From positions 434,001-498,000 of the forward strand of contig NZ_PRDM01000002.1 of assembly GCF_015182285.1 (NCBI RefSeq): a stretch of 64,000 bases of DNA. The letters run 5' to 3'. This document shows, one piece after another, positions 19,912 to 29,199 of this stretch; within the stretch, counting starts at the first letter, position 1; every line of letters begins with the position of its first letter. Below the pieces are notes generated by a model that was given only the letters and a program-made list of their open reading frames with translations, searched no databases and had not been told where the DNA came from. The position numbers and the translations under genes were made by a program. Source of the stretch: Flavobacterium hungaricum (GTDB taxonomy: Bacteria; Bacteroidota; Bacteroidia; Flavobacteriales; Flavobacteriaceae).

Positions 19912-20556
19912 GATTAATTTTTCTATAAAGCTTGTTTCGATTTGGGTAAAATCTTTAAAAATATAGTCAGCTTCATGTAAAATTGTTTCCTCACCAATTC
20001 CAACACTTACCATTTCTGCAATATTTGCTGCCTGAATTCCGGCAACAGAATCTTCAAATACAATTGAATCTTTTGGATCAATGTTTAATAATTGAGCCGC
20101 TTTTAAGAAAACTTCCGGATCTGGTTTTGCATTGGTAACGTCGTTTCCATCAACAATGACATCGAAATACGAAATGATTCCTGTTTTTTCTAAAATTGGT
20201 CTTGCATTTTTACTGGCAGAACCCAATGCAATTCCCTGATTTTTATCTTTTAATAGTTTTAGAATTTTAGCAACTCCTGGAAGAATCTCACTTTCGTCCA
20301 TGTCAACTAAATAGGATAAATAATCTTCGTTTTTTTGGATTAGCCATTTGTCTTTGTCTTCTTGTGAAGCCTCGACATTTCCTAATCCAAGTATAATATC
20401 TAAAGAACGAACACGGCTGACGCCTTTTAAAAGCTCGTTGTCTTCGTGTGTAAAATTGATGTTTAAAGACTGAGCGATTTTCTGCCAAGCCAAAAAGTGG
20501 TATTTTGCGGTGTCCACGATTACGCCGTCTAGGTCGAATATGAATGCTTTTTTCAT
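19906..20556 (-). CDS. pgmB: beta-phosphoglucomutase
   Basis: Converts beta-glucose-1-phosphate to glucose-6-phosphate via a phospho-aspartate intermediate, completing the phosphorolytic maltose route. It is a HAD-family protein of 216 residues with nucleophile D8 and acid/base D10 (FDLDGVIVDT). It also shows the cap-domain motif GVSRVRSLD, the serine motif LGSASKN, and the Mg-binding loop VFEDSVAGIQAA. It follows the MFS gene by 20 bases and precedes GH65. Its stop codon lies inside a repeat element. Confidence 0.95.
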   Translation of the reverse strand: MKKAFIFDLDGVIVDTAKYHFLAWQKIAQSLNINFTHEDNELLKGVSRVRSLDIILGLGNVEASQEDKDKWLIQKNEDYLSYLVDMDESEILPGVAKILKLLKDKNQGIALGSASKNARPILEKTGIISYFDVIVDGNDVTNAKPDPEVFLKAAQLLNIDPKDSIVFEDSVAGIQAANIAEMVSVGIGEETILHEADYIFKDFTQIETSFIEKLIN

Positions 20557-20576
20557 TTATTTGGGAAATCTTGATA

Positions 20577-21932
20577 TTATGATTTAACAGCTGTATCGTC
20601 TACGTCTTTTACTTTATAAACCAAAGCAGCAGCAATTAAAAAGCTGACACCGCTGGTAATTAAAGCATAAATGGCATCGCCATTATAAAGGTATTTTACA
20701 ATTGGACCGCCAATAAGTGCGTTTACAATTTGAGGGATTACTACGAAGAAATTGAAGATTCCCATGTAAACACCCATCTTTTTAGGCGTTATAGAACCTG
20801 CAAGAATTGCGTAAGGCATTGCCAGAATACTTGCCCAAGCCACTCCAATTAAAATCATAGGAAGTACAACCCAGTCTTCATTAGGCATAAAATAAATAGA
20901 AATTAATCCGATTCCTCCAATGACTAAAGAGAGAGAATGTGTTGATTTTCGTCCGATTTTTTTAGCGATGTACGGCAGGAAAAATAGTGCGATTATTGCA
21001 GAAACTAGATTGTAAACACCAAACAGGATTCCGACCCAATCCCCAGCATCTTGATACTGCTGGCTGGACGTGTCGTCTAATGGCAGACCGTAAATGTGGT
21101 GCGCGATTGCAGGAGTTGTAAAAACCCACATGCCGAATAAACCGAACCAAGAGAAAAACTGCACCCAGCTTAACTGACGCATGGTGGTTGGCATTTTTGC
21201 AAAATCGGTAAAAATGTCTGTAAGTTTTGATTTTTCTTCTTCTTTGATTTCTTCCTCGTTTTGAGGATCTTCAAATCGTGCTAGTTCTTCTGGCGAATAT
21301 TCTTTTGTCGAAAATAATGTCACCAAGATGGAACCAATTAAAACCGCGGCACCGATTATGAATGATAAAGTTAAGTTTAATGGAACACTTCCAGGAACAG
21401 AGCTGTTGGATACGCCAAAATATTTTGTTAGAATGTATGGTAACGCTGAACCGATTACGGCTCCAAAACCAATCAAGGAAGTTTGAATACTAAAACCAGC
21501 TGTACGCTGGTCTGTTCTTAAGTTATCGCCAACCAAAGCGCGGAAAGGCTCCATGGCAATATTAAACGAAGCATCCATGATCATTAACATTCCAGCTCCG
21601 ACCCATAAAGCGGGTAAAACAGAAATGAAAATATTAGCTTGCGGCATTAAAATTAATCCGACAGAGGCTAAAATGGCTCCAACTAAAAAGAAGGGTTTTC
21701 GTCTCCCGAATCTTCCCCAGGTTTTATCGCTGTAATGACCAATGATTGGCTGTACTATTAACCCCATAAGTGGAGCAATAATCCAGAACCATGAAAGTTC
21801 ATGTACGTCGGCACCAAAAATTTGAAGAATTCTGCTGGCATTTGCATTCTGAAGTGCGAATCCCATTTGTATTCCCAAGAATCCGAAACTCATGTTCCAA
21901 ATTTCCCAGAAACTTAATTTACGCTTTTCCAT
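20577..21932 (-). CDS. MFS sugar transporter (SLC45/GPH-like), probable maltose importer
   Basis: A 12-helix major facilitator of 451 residues. The pattern FGFLGIQMGFALQNANASRIL in helix 1 and WIIAPLMGLIVQPIIGHYSDKT then GRFGRRKPFF in loop 2-3 is that of the SLC45/GPH-type disaccharide importers found in Bacteroidetes and Xanthomonads. It would take maltose or short maltodextrins from the periplasm across the inner membrane. First gene of the minus-strand operon. A GATAAGC..GCTTATC palindrome (21956-21974) is directly upstream, a candidate operator. Confidence 0.88.
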   Translation of the reverse strand: MEKRKLSFWEIWNMSFGFLGIQMGFALQNANASRILQIFGADVHELSWFWIIAPLMGLIVQPIIGHYSDKTWGRFGRRKPFFLVGAILASVGLILMPQANIFISVLPALWVGAGMLMIMDASFNIAMEPFRALVGDNLRTDQRTAGFSIQTSLIGFGAVIGSALPYILTKYFGVSNSSVPGSVPLNLTLSFIIGAAVLIGSILVTLFSTKEYSPEELARFEDPQNEEEIKEEEKSKLTDIFTDFAKMPTTMRQLSWVQFFSWFGLFGMWVFTTPAIAHHIYGLPLDDTSSQQYQDAGDWVGILFGVYNLVSAIIALFFLPYIAKKIGRKSTHSLSLVIGGIGLISIYFMPNEDWVVLPMILIGVAWASILAMPYAILAGSITPKKMGVYMGIFNFFVVIPQIVNALIGGPIVKYLYNGDAIYALITSGVSFLIAAALVYKVKDVDDTAVKS

Positions 21933-21955
21933 TATCGTAATTTGAAAAATTATAC

Positions 21956-21974
21956 GATAAGCGCTTTGCTTATC
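21956..21974 (-). promoter_or_regulatory. candidate operator palindrome upstream of the MFS-pgmB-GH65 operon
   Basis: GATAAGCGCTTTGCTTATC has 7-base arms (GATAAGC / GCTTATC) around 5 bases. On the minus strand it directly follows TAAGTTTTG, which resembles a -7 box with one extra base, so a bound repressor would block initiation. It is a plausible site for the neighbouring LacI-type regulator; no second copy was found near susC. Confidence 0.45.
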
Positions 21975-22057
21975 AAAACTTACTGTTTTTTCGAAGTAAA
22001 AGTAAAAGCCTTGACGGGCGTAAAAGTATAAATTATTTTTTTATTAATACTAATAAA

Positions 22058-22086
22058 AAAGCCATAAATGTTTTTTATGGCTTTGG
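22058..22086 (-). terminator. terminator after the LacI-type gene
   Basis: AAAGCCATAAA (22058-22068) and TTTATGGCTTT (22074-22084) form an 11-bp stem, followed on the minus strand by a T-run. It separates the regulator transcript from the MFS operon downstream. Confidence 0.85.
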
Positions 22087-22107
22087 AATAGGTTGATTTT
22101 AAGAAAA

Positions 22108-23139
22108 TTAGTCAGTAGATTCTCTTTTTATAAGATGTGTTTCTATTACTTCTGTGGTGTAGTTTTCGTTTTCTTCTTCGTCATCGTCGTGTTCAGCTTC
22201 GAGCCTTTCAATCAGCATTTTGGCTGCTTTATTTCCCATCTTTTCGCCGCTCTGGCTTACGGTTGTAATACTTGGAGTGGAGTATTTTGAGATAATTCCG
22301 TCTGTAAAAGCAATTACAGCCAAATCTTCAGGAACTTTTAATCCCATTTTACTTGCCGTTTTGATAATCGTTACTGCAAAAAGCTCGTTTACAGCAAAAA
22401 CGGCATCAAAAGCCCTGTCGTGTAAAAGCTGTGAAATAGTAATTTCGCAGGTATCTACATCTTCAATTTTGATGATTAAATCTTCGTTGAATGGAATTCC
22501 GTTGTCTAAAAGTGCTTTTTCATAGCCGTCGGTTCTTAATTTCCCGACACTTACATAATCTACGGTTGTTACCAAAGCGATCTTTTTCCGCCCATTATCA
22601 ATTAAACTCTGAACGGCTTCATAAGCAGCAGCTTTATCATCAATAATCACTTTGTCGCATAAAATATCATTGGTTACACGGTCGAACATAACGACCGGCA
22701 TCCCTTGATTAATAACTTCGGTAATATGGTGAAAATCACCTTTAAACTGCGTTTCTTTAGAAAGAGACATGATAAAACCATCGATACTTCCGTTGGCTAA
22801 CATTTCCATATTTAGTACTTCTTTATCAAAAGAATCATCAGATAAACAGATGACAACACTATAGCCATTTTCGTTGGCGACCTGCTCAATTCCGTTGATT
22901 ACAGTAGAGAAAAAATAATGTACAATTTCCGGAATAATAATGCCAATACTTTTGGTTTTTCGGTTTTTTAGACTAAGGGCAATATTGTTGGGTTTATAGT
23001 TGTAAAACTTTGCAAAAGCCTGAACTTTTAGACGTGTTTCTTCTCCTATTTCGAGACTGTTTCTGAGTGATTTTGAGACAGTTGAAATAGATACGTCAAG
23101 TTCCTTTGCAATCTGTTTTAAGGTTATTTTGCGTTTCAT
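22108..23139 (-). CDS. LacI family transcriptional regulator of the starch locus
   Basis: A DNA-binding repressor or activator of 343 residues. The helix-turn-helix is at about 5-25 (TLKQIAKELDVSISTVSKSLR) with the hinge helix NIALSLKNRKTK, followed by a periplasmic-binding-protein-like effector domain from about residue 62 (KSIGIIIPEIVHYFF). Near the C-terminus an acidic insert (EAEHDDDEEENEN) precedes the last strand. Placement between the two divergent starch operons suggests it controls both, sensing a maltodextrin or phosphorylated sugar. It has its own terminator. Confidence 0.92.
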   Translation of the reverse strand: MKRKITLKQIAKELDVSISTVSKSLRNSLEIGEETRLKVQAFAKFYNYKPNNIALSLKNRKTKSIGIIIPEIVHYFFSTVINGIEQVANENGYSVVICLSDDSFDKEVLNMEMLANGSIDGFIMSLSKETQFKGDFHHITEVINQGMPVVMFDRVTNDILCDKVIIDDKAAAYEAVQSLIDNGRKKIALVTTVDYVSVGKLRTDGYEKALLDNGIPFNEDLIIKIEDVDTCEITISQLLHDRAFDAVFAVNELFAVTIIKTASKMGLKVPEDLAVIAFTDGIISKYSTPSITTVSQSGEKMGNKAAKMLIERLEAEHDDDEEENENYTTEVIETHLIKRESTD

Positions 23140-23301
23140 GCTTTTATTTGAAAAAAATCTAATTATTAATAAAGGTATCTAATATTTTTAGAATTGATAA
23201 TTTTTGACTGAAAAGATTACAAAATATAGAAAGTTTTCAACACTACCACGTTTTCGTAACGCATAATAAAATGTCTCTGGTCGAGCACGTTAATAAATTC
23301 A

Positions 23302-23309
23302 TAATTTTG
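23302..23309 (+). promoter_or_regulatory. -7 box TAATTTTG of the susC operon
   Basis: TAATTTTG matches TAnnTTTG exactly and lies 66 bases before the susC ATG. No TTG is found 17-21 bases upstream, so the promoter may need an activator or may be weak by itself. An imperfect palindrome CGTTTTCGTAACG (23249-23261) lies about 40 bases upstream and could bind a regulator. Confidence 0.5.
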
Positions 23310-23375
23310 AAATTCGAAGTAAAATTAAAAACTTAACTAACGTTCAAAAACTCAAAACTAATTTAAACAAAAAGT

Positions 23376-26357
23376 ATGAAAACAATTTACAAAAAGTTGT
23401 TATTTTTATTCCTATTGTTGCCATTTACAGTGTTAGCTCAAAGCACTTTAAACGGGAATGTTGTCGATAAGGCAACAGGTCAGCCAATACCTGGGGTAAA
23501 TGTAAATGTACAAGGTGCACCAAATGGCGCATCAACAGGATTTGATGGTAATTACCAACTGTCAAATGTTAAAAGCGGCAGTAAAATCGTTATTTCTTTT
23601 ATTGGATACAAAACGCAAACGATTGATTTTACCGGACAAAAAACATTAAACGTTTCTTTAGAAGAAGATACCAACCAGCTTCAAGAAGTTGTGGTGCAAG
23701 TAGGTTACGGAACTGTTAAGAAAAAAGACGCAACAGGATCTGTATCTCAAATTTCTGCTAAAGAATTTAATAAAGGAATCAACGTTACTCCAGAAAGCTT
23801 AATCGGCGGACGTATCGCTGGTGTTAATGTTGTAGGTGGAGGAGCTCCAGGAGCAAAAGCAGATATTAGAATTCGTGGAGGATCTTCTTTAAGTGCTTCA
23901 AACGATCCATTAATTATCTTAGACGGGCTTCCGTTAAGTAATGCTGTCCCTAGTGGTGCTACAAGTATTCTATCTACTATTGATCCTAATGATATTGAGT
24001 CATTTACAGTTCTTAAAGATGCTTCTGCAGCTGCGATCTACGGTTCTCGTGCAGCAAATGGTGTAATCGTAATTACTACTAAAAAAGGAACAAAAGGTGG
24101 TGTAAAAGTAAACTTCAGCTCACAAGTTGGTGTTAATACTATTGCTAATACTGTAGATGTTTTAAGCGCAGATCAATTCCGTAATTTGGTAAACACATTA
24201 GGAAATGAAGAGCAAAAAGCAACAATGGGGACTGCAAGTACTAACTGGCAGAAAGAAATTTTCCATACTGCATTAACAACAAATAACAACATCTCTGTAA
24301 GCGGTGCATTATTCAATAAATTACCGGTACGTTTATCTGTCGGAAATGTAAGTAATCCTGGAATCCTAAGAAATACTTCTTTTGAAAGAACAACGACATC
24401 GATATCGTTAAACCCAGTGTTGTTTGACAACCACTTGAAAATTGATATTAGCGGAAATCTATCTTTCAGCAAAAATCAATTTCAGGATGAAAATGCTGTT
24501 ATTGGTTCAGCAATTAGTTTTGATCCAACGCAGTCTCCTTATCAGGCGGGTTCTCGTTATGGAGGATATTTTGAATGGTTAGAACCAAACGGAAATATTG
24601 CATTATTACCAGCTAAAAATCCAGTTGCAAGATTGAACCAAGAGGATAAAAGATCTAAATCTACCAGAAAATGGGGTAACATCAGCTTAGATTATAAATT
24701 CCATTTCTTTGAAGATTTAAGATTTGTTGCCGAAGCTGGTATCGATAGATTTGACAGCAGCGGTTATAACAGACAAAGTACAGAAAGTATTCTAGGATTT
24801 CAACCAGTTCCTTTTACCGGAGTAGGTTATGTGAATTTAGGAAACTATGATACTTACACTGATGATCTTCAAAATAAAAACTTAAATACCTATTTTGTAT
24901 ATACTAAAAATTTAGGAAAACTTAAATTAGACGCTACAGCTGGATATAACTACCAATTGTTTCAAAAAGAAAAATACCAATCAGGAGCGCTTACACAGCC
25001 AGTTGAAACTAGAAATGAAGATGTTATCACTGATCCAGATATCAATTTACAGTCTTATTTTGGTCGTTTAAATTTAGGTTGGGATAGTAAATATTTATTG
25101 ACTTTAAATTACAGAAGAGACGGAACATCTCGTTTTTCTGAAGAAAATAGATGGGGTAACTTTATGGGAGGTGCTTTTGCATGGAATGTTGCTGAAGAGG
25201 CTTTCTTAAAAGATAATGCTACGCTTTCTACTTTAAAATTAAGAGTTGGTTATGGTACAACAGGGCAGCAGGATATTTCTGCACAGTATGATTATTTAAG
25301 AAGGGTAACTCTAGGTACAGTTGGTACACAGTATGTATTTAACGGTGTTGTTTACAGAACAGCGAGACCTGAAGGGTATAACCAAAATATTAAATGGGAA
25401 GAATTGGCTGAGATGAACATCGGGGTTGATTTTGGATTTCTAAACGATAGAATTACGGGTTCGCTTAACTATTTTGACAAAAAATCAACTGACTTATTAG
25501 CAGACGTATTAGTGCCAGATGGTGCTAACTTAAGAAACCAAGGATTCAACAATATTGGTAACTTAAGAACAAAAGGTCTTGAATTCAGTCTTCAGTCAGA
25601 TATTATCAAAAAAGATAATTTGACTTGGAATGTTGCTGTTAATGCTACTTATTTAGATCAGAAAATTGAAAGTTTAGGACAAACTGTTCCTGGTTTCCAA
25701 GGTTACGAAGTTGGTGATAACATTCAAGGAGGAAATGGAAACAAAATATTGATTAATACAGTTGGATATGATCCAAACTCATTCTTTGTGTATGAGCAAT
25801 TGTATGATGCTAATAAAAAACCAATTGCTGGAGCTTATGTAGACAGAAATGCAGATGGTAAAATTGATGCATCTGATCGTTACAGATATAAAAAACCAAC
25901 AGCAGATTATACATTTGGATTGTTCTCAACTTTAAACTACAAAAAGTTTGATTTTACAATGAACTGGAGAGCAAGTTTAGGAAATTACATCTTTGATAAC
26001 GTAAATTCTAACTTAGGCTATTCAGATCAGGCTTTGAGAAGAGATCATGATTTATCTAATCTTAGCGCGGATTATTTGAACACAGGTTTTAAATTTGAAG
26101 ATAATGGTACACAACGTTACTTGTCTAACTATTATATAAAAGATGCTTCTTTTATTAAATTGGATAATGTTACAATTGGCTATACTTTAGATAAAGCTTT
26201 ATTAAAAGCAGCTTCATTGAGATTCTCTGCTGGTGTTCAAAATGTTTTTGTACTTACAAAATATGATGGGTTAGATCCGGAGAAATTCAACGGAATAGAC
26301 GGTAATGTTTACCCAAGAGCGAGAACATTCTTGTTTGGAGTAAATGCAAGTTTCTAA
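23376..26357 (+). CDS. susC: SusC-family TonB-dependent outer membrane receptor
   Basis: Imports maltooligosaccharides across the outer membrane with its SusD lid, powered by TonB. Features in order: signal peptide (LFLFLLLPFTVLAQ), carboxypeptidase-regulatory-like domain (about 24-105, LNGNVVDKATGQPIPGVNV), TonB box region QEVVVQVGYG, plug domain (about 115-235, with the SusC-type DGLPLSNAV and AAAIYGSRAANGVIVITTKKG), and a barrel to the C-terminal aromatic F (VNASF). Length 993 is normal. It opens the plus-strand operon, with SusD 35 bases downstream. Confidence 0.96.
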   Translation: MKTIYKKLLFLFLLLPFTVLAQSTLNGNVVDKATGQPIPGVNVNVQGAPNGASTGFDGNYQLSNVKSGSKIVISFIGYKTQTIDFTGQKTLNVSLEEDTNQLQEVVVQVGYGTVKKKDATGSVSQISAKEFNKGINVTPESLIGGRIAGVNVVGGGAPGAKADIRIRGGSSLSASNDPLIILDGLPLSNAVPSGATSILSTIDPNDIESFTVLKDASAAAIYGSRAANGVIVITTKKGTKGGVKVNFSSQVGVNTIANTVDVLSADQFRNLVNTLGNEEQKATMGTASTNWQKEIFHTALTTNNNISVSGALFNKLPVRLSVGNVSNPGILRNTSFERTTTSISLNPVLFDNHLKIDISGNLSFSKNQFQDENAVIGSAISFDPTQSPYQAGSRYGGYFEWLEPNGNIALLPAKNPVARLNQEDKRSKSTRKWGNISLDYKFHFFEDLRFVAEAGIDRFDSSGYNRQSTESILGFQPVPFTGVGYVNLGNYDTYTDDLQNKNLNTYFVYTKNLGKLKLDATAGYNYQLFQKEKYQSGALTQPVETRNEDVITDPDINLQSYFGRLNLGWDSKYLLTLNYRRDGTSRFSEENRWGNFMGGAFAWNVAEEAFLKDNATLSTLKLRVGYGTTGQQDISAQYDYLRRVTLGTVGTQYVFNGVVYRTARPEGYNQNIKWEELAEMNIGVDFGFLNDRITGSLNYFDKKSTDLLADVLVPDGANLRNQGFNNIGNLRTKGLEFSLQSDIIKKDNLTWNVAVNATYLDQKIESLGQTVPGFQGYEVGDNIQGGNGNKILINTVGYDPNSFFVYEQLYDANKKPIAGAYVDRNADGKIDASDRYRYKKPTADYTFGLFSTLNYKKFDFTMNWRASLGNYIFDNVNSNLGYSDQALRRDHDLSNLSADYLNTGFKFEDNGTQRYLSNYYIKDASFIKLDNVTIGYTLDKALLKAASLRFSAGVQNVFVLTKYDGLDPEKFNGIDGNVYPRARTFLFGVNASF

Positions 26358-26392
26358 TAGTACATTGAAAAACAAATTTTAAAACATACAAA

Positions 26393-27997
26393 ATGAAAAT
26401 ATCATTTAAATATATATCTTATTTTTTCCTATTCATTCTAGGAATAAGTATGACGTTGACTTCGTGTACTGACGATTTAAACGTGACCCCAAAGGATGAT
26501 GATGAGTTTTTATCTGAAACCTTTTTCCAAGATCCGGCATCTTACAAGCAAGTATTAGCAAAATTATACGCTGGTTTATATGTAGGAGGTAATGATGGTG
26601 ATGGAGCTGCTGATATATCTGGTTTAGGTGGGGATTTTAGCAGTTACTTACGTTTACTTTTTGTAACTCAAGAGCTTCCAACAGATGAGGCGGTTATTGC
26701 ATGGGCAGATGGTACTTTACCAACATTAAATACGCAGACTTGGTCTCCTGTAAATGAGTTCTTATACGGAACTTACTCTAGAGCATCGTATCATATTAGT
26801 TTGGCAAATGAGTTTTTAAGACAAACTACGGATGAAAAATTAGAAGCAAGAGGTGTTGATGCAAGTCTAAAAGGGGAAATTGCAACCTTTAGAGCAGAAG
26901 CTCGTTTCTTAAGAGCATTTTCTTATGTTAATTTAATGGACTTATTTGGTAATGTGCCTATTACAACAGAAGCTGATCCAGTAGGGTTCTTTTATCCAGT
27001 GCAAAAAACAAGAGCAGAAGTTTTTGCTTTTGTAGAATCTGAATTGAAAGATTTAGATGGTAGTCTTCCAGCTGCAAGAGCAAATGAATATGGTAGAATT
27101 GATAAAGTTGCAGCTAAATTTTTATTAGCGCAAATTTATTTAAACTCTAAAGTATATACTGGAACAGAAAGAAATAATGAAGTAGCTACTTTGTGTAGTG
27201 AAATCATTAATTCAGGATATACATTTGCAAATGTTCCTTATGCTTATTTATTTTCAGCAGATAATGACAAAAATGGAGCTCAGAATGAATTTATATTCCC
27301 AATCATTAGTGATGGTGTTGCTATTAGAGCAACAGGTGGAGGTATGAGTTTTATTCTTCATGCTTCAATTGGAGGAAGTATGGATGCAGCTTCAAGAGGA
27401 ATGGATGGTGGATGGCAGGGAACTAGAACTCGTAAAGAGTTTGTTGCACTTTTCCCTGATGTAACTGGTACTGGAGATAAAAGAGGTACATTCTATACAG
27501 ATGGACAAGCTCTGGATATTACTAATATATCAACATTTACAGATGGTTATGCTGTAACAAAATATATTAATAAAAAAGCAGATGGTTCAGCTGCTCAAAG
27601 AGCTGATATTCCAGATACAGATTTCCCAATGTTTAGAGTTTCTGATGCTTATTTAATGTATGCAGAAGCAGTTGTAAGAGGCGCTAGTACTGGTAATATA
27701 GCAACTGCAGTAAACTATATTAACCAAATTAGAACTAGAGCGGGAGCAACACAAATATCGAGTACAGATTTAACCCTTGATTTTCTATTAGCAGAAAGAG
27801 GAAGAGAATTATTCTGGGAATGCCACAGAAGAACTGATTTAATTCGTTTTGGAAAATTTACTGGAGGTTCTAAAATCTGGCAATGGAAAGGTGGAGTAAT
27901 GAACGGAACTGCTACAGATTCATACAGAGATTTAATGCCTATTCCTGCTAAAACAATTCAGGCAAATCCAACTTTGAAACAAAATCCTGGTTATTAA
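26393..27997 (+). CDS. susD: SusD/RagB family surface glycan-binding lipoprotein
   Basis: A lipoprotein of 534 residues (signal sequence ending LTSC) that closes over SusC and binds starch oligomers. The acidic run after the first residues (PKDDDEF) fits a surface-export signal. The TPR-like helical core shows FRAEARFLRAFSYVNLMDLFGNVP and the C-terminal RagB signature (LLAERGRELFWECHRRTDLIRFGKF, then PIPAKTIQANPTLKQNPGY). Partner of the preceding SusC; specificity for alpha-glucans is inferred from neighbours. Confidence 0.96.
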   Translation: MKISFKYISYFFLFILGISMTLTSCTDDLNVTPKDDDEFLSETFFQDPASYKQVLAKLYAGLYVGGNDGDGAADISGLGGDFSSYLRLLFVTQELPTDEAVIAWADGTLPTLNTQTWSPVNEFLYGTYSRASYHISLANEFLRQTTDEKLEARGVDASLKGEIATFRAEARFLRAFSYVNLMDLFGNVPITTEADPVGFFYPVQKTRAEVFAFVESELKDLDGSLPAARANEYGRIDKVAAKFLLAQIYLNSKVYTGTERNNEVATLCSEIINSGYTFANVPYAYLFSADNDKNGAQNEFIFPIISDGVAIRATGGGMSFILHASIGGSMDAASRGMDGGWQGTRTRKEFVALFPDVTGTGDKRGTFYTDGQALDITNISTFTDGYAVTKYINKKADGSAAQRADIPDTDFPMFRVSDAYLMYAEAVVRGASTGNIATAVNYINQIRTRAGATQISSTDLTLDFLLAERGRELFWECHRRTDLIRFGKFTGGSKIWQWKGGVMNGTATDSYRDLMPIPAKTIQANPTLKQNPGY

Positions 27998-28017
27998 TAT
28001 TTATATAAAATAATAAT

Positions 28018-29115
28018 ATGAAAAATATATATAAAATTTTAATCGCGTTTATTGGTGTATTAGCGGTTTCATGTAATGCTGATGCTGTAGATGAAAGACC
28101 AGTTCTTGATTCTGTTACAATACCTGAGATTACTGCACCAGCAACAGGACAAACTTATGTTTTGGATGTTGAAAAAGCGCAAGAAGAAGCAGTTAAGATT
28201 ACTTGGTCAGCTGCGGAATATTCAACAGATGTAGTAATAAAATATACTTTGTTGATTGACAAAAAAGGAGGCGACTTTACTGCTGCAAAAACGCTTGCAG
28301 CTACAACTAATGCTACTGAAGCTTCAATTTTAGCAAAAGATTTAAACCAAGCTGCAATTGATCTTGGCGGTAAACCAGAAGTGGCAGCGGCATATGATGT
28401 AAAAATCGCTTCAAATGTTTCTGGCGGATTTGTACAAACAGGAAAAGGTGTAATTACGATTACAGTAACTCCGTATGTAGGAAAAGTAAATTATAACTTT
28501 AATGACTGGTATTTAGTTGGAGACGCAACAGTTTCTGGCTGGGATAACAATAAAGGAAACCAAATCTTATTTAGAAGCGGCACAAATGCTAACGAATATA
28601 CTTTTACAGGATATTTCAAAAAAGGATATTTTAAAGCGATTAAAAACCTAGGAAGCTGGGCTCCAATGTATGGAGGTTCTGGAGGTACACTAGCTTACAG
28701 AGGAACAGATGCTGACGCAGATCCTGCAAGTATAGAAATTCCTGCTGATGGATACTATAAATTTAAAATGGATGTTCAAAAGTTAACCTATGCTTTAGAT
28801 CCATACGCAGCTGGAGCTGGTGCTGCAACTTATTCAACAGTTGGTATCATCGGAAGTGCTACGGCTAAAGGATGGGATGCTTCTACACCAATGGTAAAAT
28901 CTACATTCAATGCGCACATTTGGACATTGGGCGTAACTTCACTAAATGATGGTGAAATGAAGTTTAGAGCAAATGATGCATGGGATGTTTCTTGGGGTGC
29001 AAAAACTCCTTTCTCTGGAGTAAACACAGGAGATAATATTCCGGTAGCAAAATCTAAATATGTAATTTATTTTAATGATTTAGACGGAAGTTATGTAATG
29101 ATTCCAAATCAATAA
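28018..29115 (+). CDS. SusE/SusF-like outer membrane starch-binding lipoprotein
   Basis: A lipoprotein (VLAVSCNADAV) of 365 residues with an N-terminal SusE-type Ig domain (about 35-150, ATGQTYVLD and VKITWSAAEY) and two tandem carbohydrate-binding modules of the SusE/F kind. Each module begins with an almost identical strand pattern (YLVGDATVSGWDNN and VGIIGSATAKGWDAS). It would hold starch at the cell surface. It follows SusD by 20 bases. One CBM pair rather than three indicates SusE size, not SusF. Confidence 0.88.
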   Translation: MKNIYKILIAFIGVLAVSCNADAVDERPVLDSVTIPEITAPATGQTYVLDVEKAQEEAVKITWSAAEYSTDVVIKYTLLIDKKGGDFTAAKTLAATTNATEASILAKDLNQAAIDLGGKPEVAAAYDVKIASNVSGGFVQTGKGVITITVTPYVGKVNYNFNDWYLVGDATVSGWDNNKGNQILFRSGTNANEYTFTGYFKKGYFKAIKNLGSWAPMYGGSGGTLAYRGTDADADPASIEIPADGYYKFKMDVQKLTYALDPYAAGAGAATYSTVGIIGSATAKGWDASTPMVKSTFNAHIWTLGVTSLNDGEMKFRANDAWDVSWGAKTPFSGVNTGDNIPVAKSKYVIYFNDLDGSYVMIPNQ

Positions 29116-29134
29116 AAACTTCAGTTAATAACTG

Positions 29135-29166
29135 AAAAAGGGCTATCTCCGGATAGCCCTTTTTTA
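29135..29166 (+). terminator. hairpin terminator between the SusE-like gene and the secreted amylase gene
   Basis: AAAAAGGGCTATC and GATAGCCCTTTTT form a 13-bp stem with a TCCG loop and a T-run. No clear -7 box is seen before the amylase at 29200, so this may act as a partial terminator that sets amylase level by read-through. Confidence 0.85.
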
Positions 29167-29199
29167 ATCAGACTATCTAACCAAATAACCACAATTATT

